Source: Lachnospiraceae bacterium
Lineage (GTDB): Bacteria > Bacillota > Clostridia > Lachnospirales > Lachnospiraceae
Assembly (NCBI GenBank): GCA_014804495.1
Contig: JAAUZS010000173.1
Span: 1-10,061, forward strand
Reading direction: 5' to 3'
DNA length: 10,061 nucleotides
Shown piece after piece: positions 5,032-10,061 of the stretch. Positions within the stretch are counted from its first letter, which is position 1, and each line of letters opens with the position of its first letter. The notes beneath the pieces are model-generated. The model saw only the letters and a program-made list of their open reading frames with translations. It was not told the DNA's origin and ran no database searches. The position numbers and the translations under genes are program-made.

Positions 5032-6723
5032 TTATGAGTCAAACGATACCTTAATCATTTCACTAACGGATGTAATACCTTGCAGCACATAGTCGGTAGC
5101 ACACATACGCAGAGTATGCATCCCTTCGCTCAGCGCTTTTTCTTTTATATCCTCGGCGCCTCCGTTCTTACTGATAATATTTCTTAACGGCTGCGTAATT
5201 TCCATGATCTCATATACACCGATTCTTCCTTTAAAGCCGGTGCCGTCACATCGCGGGCAGCCGCACGGTGCATATATTGTGATATCCTCATCCGGCTTTC
5301 TGTTTAACAGTTCAAGTTCTTCCTCATCAGCTTTTTTTGCTTTTTTGCATTCCGGGCACAGACGGCGCACCAGACGCTGTGCAATAACACCAATCGTAGA
5401 ATCCGCAATAAGGTATGGCTCAATTCCCATATCCTCAAGACGGGTAATTGTACTTGCCGCGGAGTTGGTATGTAGGGTAGATACAACCAGATGCCCTGTT
5501 ATGGAAGCCTGTACCGCAATACTTGCCGTTTCCTGATCACGAATCTCACCAATCATGATGATATCAGGGTCCTGACGCAGAATGGAACGAAGGGCGCTGG
5601 CAAATGTCAGGTTTGCTTTAGGATTAACCTGTACCTGATTGATTCCGTCTATATTTGCCTCTACCGGGTCTTCTACCGTGATTATATTTACATCCTCTTT
5701 GTTAAGCTCGCTGAGCGCCGTATAAAGTGTGGTAGACTTACCGCTTCCGGTAGGTCCCGTAACCAGCAGAATACCGTGAGGATTCTGTAAAATATGGTCG
5801 AACTTCTTCATATCCTCCGGTCCTAATCCCAGCTGGCTCTTCTCTTTGCTAAGCGCATTTTTGGATGTAAGACGCATAACTACTTTTTCGCCATATACCG
5901 TAGGCAGAATAGATACACGGATATCAAATTCCTGACGGTCTACGACCTGAGTGATACGTCCGTCCTGCGGCTTTCTTTTCTCAGCTATATCCATGCCGCC
6001 GATAATCTTGATTCTGGCTACCATCGCAGGAAGCAGTCTGATACTATATGTCGCTCTTTCATACAGAGCGCCGTCTATTCTGTAACGGATACGTACCTGC
6101 CGCTCCATCGGCTCAATATGTATATCCGAAGATCTCTGTCTTACCGCCTGTTCAATCATACTCTTAACCAGCTGGACAATCGGCGAATTATTGACATCTT
6201 CGCTGTACATGTCTTCCTGTTCCATCATCTGGCTTTCTTTTTCTTTGGCATACTCTTCCAGTGCGGAATTAACTTCGGCATTACCATAATATTTATCCAG
6301 TGCGATCATGATGCCTCTGGTCGTCGAAACTACCGGTTCCACCTGAAGATTCGTTATAATATTTATATCGTCGATAGCTGCCATATCCATCGGGTCCGCC
6401 ATAGCCACTCTCAGGATATTCATATTATCAGGCGAATATTCAAACGGTATCATCTTATGCTTTTTGAGAACGTTTACCGGAATCAGCGAAAGTACATTTT
6501 CTTCAATCGTAACGTTCTGTAGGTCAATAATGCCAAGTTTCAGCTGACTGCTCAAAGCGCGTAAAATATTATCTTCCGTTACTATGCCTTCGTCTACCAG
6601 CGTCTCTCCAAGCTTACGTCCACTGCCTTTCTGCAGCTGCAGGCCCTTCTCCAACTGCTCTTCCGTAATGACCCCGCTGTTTATCAGAACATCTCCAAGA
6701 CGCAATTTTTTCCTGCTCTCCAT
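5032..6723 (-). CDS. pilB: Type IV pilus assembly ATPase (PilB/GspE)
   Basis: Hexameric cytoplasmic motor that powers pilus extension. The 563 residues contain an N-terminal MshEN/T2SSE_N domain (about 5-145, LRLGDVLINSGVITEEQL), a linker, then the secretion ATPase core: Walker A GPTGSGKS (323-330), Asp box ITVEDPVE (348-355), Walker B DIIMIGEIRD (387-396) and His box GHLVVSTLHTN (410-420). A zinc tetracysteine follows, C456/C459 and C489/C492, as in PilB rather than the retraction ATPase PilT. The ATG at 6723 is preferred because AAAGGGG lies 8 nt upstream; an in-frame ATG seven codons earlier (6744) has no ribosome site. The length and N-domain set it apart from the shorter ComGA of Bacilli. 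Partner PilC is encoded beyond the two inserted genes. Confidence 0.96.
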   Translation of the reverse strand: MESRKKLRLGDVLINSGVITEEQLEKGLQLQKGSGRKLGETLVDEGIVTEDNILRALSSQLKLGIIDLQNVTIEENVLSLIPVNVLKKHKMIPFEYSPDNMNILRVAMADPMDMAAIDDINIITNLQVEPVVSTTRGIMIALDKYYGNAEVNSALEEYAKEKESQMMEQEDMYSEDVNNSPIVQLVKSMIEQAVRQRSSDIHIEPMERQVRIRYRIDGALYERATYSIRLLPAMVARIKIIGGMDIAEKRKPQDGRITQVVDRQEFDIRVSILPTVYGEKVVMRLTSKNALSKEKSQLGLGPEDMKKFDHILQNPHGILLVTGPTGSGKSTTLYTALSELNKEDVNIITVEDPVEANIDGINQVQVNPKANLTFASALRSILRQDPDIIMIGEIRDQETASIAVQASITGHLVVSTLHTNSAASTITRLEDMGIEPYLIADSTIGVIAQRLVRRLCPECKKAKKADEEELELLNRKPDEDITIYAPCGCPRCDGTGFKGRIGVYEIMEITQPLRNIISKNGGAEDIKEKALSEGMHTLRMCATDYVLQGITSVSEMIKVSFDS

Positions 6724-6769
6724 AACACATACCCCTTTTTCCATATATTATATAAGCCTACTTTATGTT

Positions 6770-6798
6770 ATTTTACTCTTTTTAAACTTTTTGTGCAA
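6770..6798 (-). promoter_or_regulatory. Sigma-A promoter of pilB
   Basis: Minus strand: TTGCAC (6793-6798), 17 bp, then TAAAAT (6770-6775). The start site would be near 6763, leaving a leader of about 40 nt. A second TATAAT further down (around 6749-6754) lacks a matching -35. The box suggests pilB is transcribed separately from comM-dprA, although I see no strong terminator after dprA, so readthrough is possible. Confidence 0.6.
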
Positions 6799-6848
6799 GA
6801 CTATTGAGCAGACTTATTGAGGTAGTTGGACAGAGTCGGAAAACTTCG

Positions 6849-8051
6849 TTAGTTTTTCGCAAAATAGCTGTTCCCTACTTGTTTAGCCATTCCGAATAGA
6901 CACAGTTTTACTAAGTGATTTAATAATTCAGGCAACGGTAAATCACAGCCGTTTTTTAATAACATCCGTTCTTTAATAATTTCCACAGACTGCGGTTCTT
7001 CTTCCAAAACCCGCATAAGTTTCGACTGAACATCTGATAATAAAGTGATGTTCATGCATTCGCCATCTGTCTGCGCCATATTTTTTCTGTCTGCTTTTCT
7101 ATTGCAAGACGGTAACTCTGTTTGCACCAAACCGACCTTTCCCATAAGATCCTTTGCAAGCTCCTGCGGAGACATTGCTATTCCCGCTCCCTGTTGGAGC
7201 AATCGGTTGCAGCCCTCGCTTAAGGCATCAGACACCCTTCCGGGCAGTGCATAGACTTCCTTTCCCTGCTCTAATGCCATATCTACGGTAATCAATGTAC
7301 CGCTCCTGTTCTTTGCTTCGATAACAAGCACAATATCCGAGATTCCGCTTATAATACGGTTTCTCGGCGGAAAAAGGCTGTTCTTCGGTAGGATTCCGGG
7401 AAGATACTCCGAACAGACGCCGCCTTGCAGACAGAGCATATCGTACAGAGCCCTGTTCTCTTCCGGGTAGCAGATATCCACTCCGCATCCCAGCACTCCC
7501 AGAGAGTATCCTCCTGCTTCAAGCGCCGCTTTCTGCCCTATTCCGTCTATTCCTCTCGCCATACCGCTGATGACCTGCACTCCCATCATTGCAAGTTCAC
7601 TTCCAAAATGCTTCGCCATTTGTCGTCCGTATTCCGAGCAGTTTCTGGCTCCTATAATCGCCACGGCCGGTCTGCTTTGCTCCGGCAGTTTTCCCCGATA
7701 GTAAATTCCATATGGAGCATCCGAAATGTTAGCGAGCCTGTACGGATAATCCGGGTGTCCCAGACAGATGAATTTAATCTGCCTGTTTTTAAGGCGCAAA
7801 TATTCCTTCTGAATATCAATTTTCTGCCTTGAAACCGCAATCTTCTCAGCAAGCTCCGGTTTTCTGTTAGAAGGCGGCAAAAGGCTTTCGATTTTTTCTT
7901 TTGGCATCCGGTATAATGCTTCCGGCGTCCCCGCCTGCTCAAGCATGTATCTGATCGTTTTGCTGCCTATGCCATTGATACTGTACAGCCAGTGCGCATA
8001 AGGCAGCATGCCGTCTTCTATTTTCTCTATATTGTTAACTTTAAAATCCAC
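6849..8051 (-). CDS. dprA: DNA processing protein DprA (Smf)
   Basis: Cytoplasmic single-stranded DNA-binding protein that protects incoming transforming DNA and loads RecA on it. The 400 residues hold an N-terminal helix-hairpin-helix region (WLYSINGIGSKTIRYML, 21-37), the Rossmann-like DprA core with IIGARNCSEYG (132-142), SGMARGIDG (162-170), GCGVDICYP (188-196) and FPPRNRIISG (227-236), and a C-terminal winged-helix (about 338-398). The start is a GTG with AAAGGA 8 nt upstream; the only ATG nearby upstream is out of frame. Residues 308-335 are a low-conservation linker. It follows comM by 32 bp and shares its promoter. DprA is also common in non-competent bacteria, so it does not alone prove transformation. 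Confidence 0.95.
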   Translation of the reverse strand: MDFKVNNIEKIEDGMLPYAHWLYSINGIGSKTIRYMLEQAGTPEALYRMPKEKIESLLPPSNRKPELAEKIAVSRQKIDIQKEYLRLKNRQIKFICLGHPDYPYRLANISDAPYGIYYRGKLPEQSRPAVAIIGARNCSEYGRQMAKHFGSELAMMGVQVISGMARGIDGIGQKAALEAGGYSLGVLGCGVDICYPEENRALYDMLCLQGGVCSEYLPGILPKNSLFPPRNRIISGISDIVLVIEAKNRSGTLITVDMALEQGKEVYALPGRVSDALSEGCNRLLQQGAGIAMSPQELAKDLMGKVGLVQTELPSCNRKADRKNMAQTDGECMNITLLSDVQSKLMRVLEEEPQSVEIIKERMLLKNGCDLPLPELLNHLVKLCLFGMAKQVGNSYFAKN

Positions 8052-8083
8052 ATCAATATTCCTTTCCTGAAACTTTTTTCAAA

Positions 8084-9628
8084 TCATTTAAATCTATGCT
8101 CCGACACACGATAGCAAAGCGCTTCTGTCAGATGTGCTTCCCCAATATTCTTAGCCCCTGCCAGGTCAGCTATGGTTCTCGCCACCTTAAGAATACGGTG
8201 ATAGCCCCTTGCCGTCAGATTCATTTTCCGAAAGAACTGCTCCATCAGCCGTTCCTCAGCCAGACCCAACGCACAGTATTTCCGAATCTCTTCCACACCC
8301 ATATCTGTATTGAAACGAAGTTTCGTTCCTTCAAAGCGTTTCTGCTGTATTCTCCGTGCTTTCAATATCCGTGCACGTATCTGCTCACTGCTTTCCTGCC
8401 CGCCCGTATCTGTCAGCTCAGACAGCTTAAGCGCAGAAGCTTCCACACAGATATCAATCCTGTCCAGAATCGGTCCCGATATCCGCTCCAGATAGCGGTG
8501 TACTTCATATGGCGTACAGCTGCATTTCTGCATATCGGGATAATAACCGCAAGGGCAAGGGTTCATGGCGCCCACCATCATGAAATCAGCAGGATAGAGA
8601 TAGCTTCCGCCGCTTCTGGCAAGCTGTATATGCCTGTCCTCTAAAGGCTGGCGTAGAATATCTATGGTTTCTCGTTTAAATTCCGGTAATTCATCCAGAA
8701 ATAAGACACCTCTATGCGCAAGCGTGATCATACCCGGAGCCGGTACTTTTCCGCCGCCGGCTAACGCTTGCCTTGTAATGGTATGGTGAGGGGCAACAAA
8801 GGGACGATTGGTTATGAGCGCATCTTCATGCGCAAGCAGACCTGATATACTGTAAATCTCAGAAACCTCCATGCTTTCTTCTAACGACATGGGCGGAAGG
8901 ATAGTTGGAATTCTCTTGGCAATCATAGTCTTACCGGCACCGGGAGGTCCGACAATAAGAAGATGATGAAAACCTGCTGCCGCTATCTCTGCTGCCCTTT
9001 TTACGCCTTCCTGCCCATTCACGTCTGCAAAATCCGGCCGTGAATCGCATTGCTTTCTTGCCAGTAATGACTGAACGTCTATTTTCGTCGGGCTTATCAA
9101 TTCCCGCCTTCTTCCTTCTTCTTCCCTAAGATAGGCTAAGACTTCCGTAATATCCGAAACGCCTATTATTTCAACATTCTGTACAACCGCTCCTTCTGCA
9201 GCATTATCTTTCGGAAGGATGCATCGTTTTATTCTCTGTTTTTCCGCCTCTCTGACTATAGGCAGCACTCCCTTGACCGGCTTGACTTCTCCATTCAATC
9301 CCAGCTCTCCAATGATAACGGTATCTTCAGCACTGTTTTCCGGCAGATATTCCAATGCAGTCAGAATACCGACAGCCACAGGCAAATCAAACAGGGCTCC
9401 TCCTTTATGCATATCCGCAGGGGACAGGCTTACATTGATGCACATCGGCGGCAGGGGAAGTCCGGCGTTTTTCAAAGCGACTTTTACCCGCTCTCTGGCC
9501 TCCCTCACCTCATTACCAAGCAGTCCCACCATCTGAAAACATGGCAGGCCTTTTGACGCATCTACCTCAACCTGAATCAGATAGCTTCTGATTCCATGAA
9601 CTGCGCCTGATGTAATTGAACTAAACAA
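8084..9628 (-). CDS. comM: ComM / YifB family AAA+ Mg-chelatase-like helicase
   Basis: AAA+ ATPase; in Vibrio, ComM is a hexameric helicase driving branch migration during integration of transforming DNA. The 514 residues show an N-terminal Lon-like ChlI domain (1-165, with SLSPADMHKGGALFDLPVAVG), then the ATPase core: Walker A GPPGAGKT (227-234), Walker B GVLFLDE (307-313), the NPCPCGYYPD block with cysteines C358, C360, C369 and C371 as in the family, and RISGPILDRIDI (382-393). A C-terminal Mg-chelatase helical domain ends the protein. The start is a TTG with a near-perfect AAAGGAGG 7 nt upstream; the resulting N-terminus MFSSITSGAVHGI matches the family, which supports this rare codon. 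It is first in an operon with dprA. Confidence 0.95.
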   Translation of the reverse strand: MFSSITSGAVHGIRSYLIQVEVDASKGLPCFQMVGLLGNEVREARERVKVALKNAGLPLPPMCINVSLSPADMHKGGALFDLPVAVGILTALEYLPENSAEDTVIIGELGLNGEVKPVKGVLPIVREAEKQRIKRCILPKDNAAEGAVVQNVEIIGVSDITEVLAYLREEEGRRRELISPTKIDVQSLLARKQCDSRPDFADVNGQEGVKRAAEIAAAGFHHLLIVGPPGAGKTMIAKRIPTILPPMSLEESMEVSEIYSISGLLAHEDALITNRPFVAPHHTITRQALAGGGKVPAPGMITLAHRGVLFLDELPEFKRETIDILRQPLEDRHIQLARSGGSYLYPADFMMVGAMNPCPCGYYPDMQKCSCTPYEVHRYLERISGPILDRIDICVEASALKLSELTDTGGQESSEQIRARILKARRIQQKRFEGTKLRFNTDMGVEEIRKYCALGLAEERLMEQFFRKMNLTARGYHRILKVARTIADLAGAKNIGEAHLTEALCYRVSEHRFK

Positions 9629-9666
9629 ATTATTTCCTCCTTTTTTCTAGGTTTTTCAAGACGTCC

Positions 9667-9808
9667 GTTGTACAAACTATACAATTCAACGCAGGGCACG
9701 CTTGCGCTGCATTGTCGCTCGTAGCGGTACATAAGGTGCCAAAATACGGCACCTAAGTACCGACGGCGACATAGCACCCTGCTTATGAACTTGTATAGTT
9801 TGTACAAC
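9667..9808. repeat. 142-bp palindromic (MITE-like) element in the comM leader
   Basis: Terminal inverted repeats are 18 bp and perfect: GTTGTACAAACTATACAA (9667-9684) against 9791-9808. Nested pairings continue inward: GCAGGG (9691-9696) with CCCTGC (9777-9782), TGTCGC (9713-9718) with GCGACA (9766-9771), GGTAC (9726-9730) with GTACC (9757-9761), and AGGTGCC (9734-9740) with GGCACCT (9748-9754) around a 7-nt loop. Nearly the whole segment can fold into one long hairpin. No coding content is credible; it looks like a non-autonomous palindromic repeat. Possible ACGT duplications flank it (9661-9664 and 9810-9813) but do not abut the repeats exactly. It would be transcribed as part of the comM leader. 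Confidence 0.85.
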
Positions 9809-9887
9809 TACGTTATTGATGTTTGAATTCTTCGGCGACATGCCGTGATTCATAAGATTCTTAACAGAATAATTTTGAACAAAATAA

Positions 9888-9916
9888 ATATTAATAGATA
9901 CTAGCAGGAATGTCAA
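9888..9916 (-). promoter_or_regulatory. Strong sigma-A promoter of comM-dprA
   Basis: Minus strand: a perfect TTGACA (9911-9916), 17 bp, then TAATAT (9888-9893). Transcription should begin near 9881, about 250 nt before the comM TTG. The stretch 9629-9887 therefore is leader, and it holds the palindromic element and no gene I can support. Confidence 0.8.
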
Positions 9917-9969
9917 TAAAAATTTCATTATAGAATAGACAGTGAAAAGTTTATATTTAATTTATAAAG

Positions 9970-10027
9970 AAATGCAGCTGAAACAAAAATCAAAAATGTG
10001 CAGGTGGTGCCTGCCATGGCTGCATTT
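9970..10027. terminator. Bidirectional terminator with nested stems
   Basis: An outer 9-bp stem AAATGCAGC (9970-9978) / GCTGCATTT (10019-10027) encloses GCAGG (10000-10004) / CCTGC (10010-10014). On the plus strand seven T follow the outer stem; on the minus strand the inner stem is followed by ACATTTTTGATTTTT. It shields the comM promoter from transcription entering from the right. Confidence 0.6.
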
Positions 10028-10040
10028 TTTTATAAGAAAA

Positions 10041-10060
10041 TTCAAGCTTTATAGCTTGAA
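10041..10060 (-). terminator. Intrinsic terminator of the gene beyond the right edge
   Basis: TTCAAGC and GCTTGAA form a perfect 7-bp stem with a 6-nt loop; on the minus strand TTTTCTTAT follows. It probably ends a minus-strand gene lying outside the window. Confidence 0.6.
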
Positions 10061-10061
10061 A

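Noticed and set aside
6837..6860. AT-rich hairpin overlapping the dprA stop codon as a terminator
   Set aside because: Only an A/T-dominated 6-bp stem with a short T run; too weak to call.
8096..8644. A 182-codon plus-strand open frame
   Set aside because: Lies antisense inside the conserved ComM core; the product is Cys/His/Arg-rich without recognisable domains, typical of a shadow frame.
9577..9807. A minus-strand frame across the palindromic element into comM
   Set aside because: It overlaps the comM start and derives its sequence from the repeat; no ribosome site or protein-like features.
9686..9928. An 80-codon minus-strand frame starting with a signal-peptide-like MKFLLTFLLVS stretch
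   Set aside because: No ribosome site, its start overlaps the TTGACA/TAATAT promoter region, and its second half is simply the translated palindromic element.

Overview
The window looks like a chromosomal piece of a low-to-medium GC Clostridia, most likely a Lachnospiraceae member (inference from protein character, AT-rich spacers and strong purine-rich ribosome sites). Every gene I accept lies on the minus strand, so transcription runs from high to low coordinates.

Region by region, in transcription order: two hairpins at 9970-10060 close off whatever lies beyond the right edge. A strong promoter (9888-9916) then drives a leader of about 250 nt that contains a 142-bp palindromic element (9667-9808). 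After it come comM (8084-9628, TTG start) and dprA (6849-8051, GTG start), separated by 32 bp. A separate promoter (6770-6798) drives pilB (5032-6723). The remaining type IV pilus genes follow further left: pilC (1997-3211, own promoter at 3277-3305), the major pilin pilA (919-1404) and the prepilin peptidase pilD (91-843). PilB powers assembly, PilC is the inner-membrane platform, PilA is the fibre subunit and PilD trims it. DprA and ComM act on incoming single-stranded DNA and on recombination intermediates, so the neighbourhood is consistent with pilus-linked natural transformation, though no DNA-uptake channel gene (comEA/comEC) is present here.

Two pieces interrupt the pilus locus. Between pilB and pilC sit a small coiled-coil gene (4562-4858), a perfect 16-bp-stem terminator (4447-4489) and an Rpn-family PD-(D/E)XK nuclease gene (3394-4305). 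Between pilC and pilA sits a 98-residue protein of unknown function (1486-1782).

The most interesting object is the Rpn gene. It carries an in-frame 12-bp tandem repeat (a KQGL tetrapeptide helix) and, just before it, an internal ATG preceded by GGAGG at 9-nt spacing. This is the layout expected for a gene-within-gene toxin-antitoxin (RpnL/RpnS), a type reported in E. coli as anti-phage. The full-length gene's leader also has mutually exclusive pairings that could hide or expose its Shine-Dalgarno, so the toxin and the internal antitoxin could be translated under different control.
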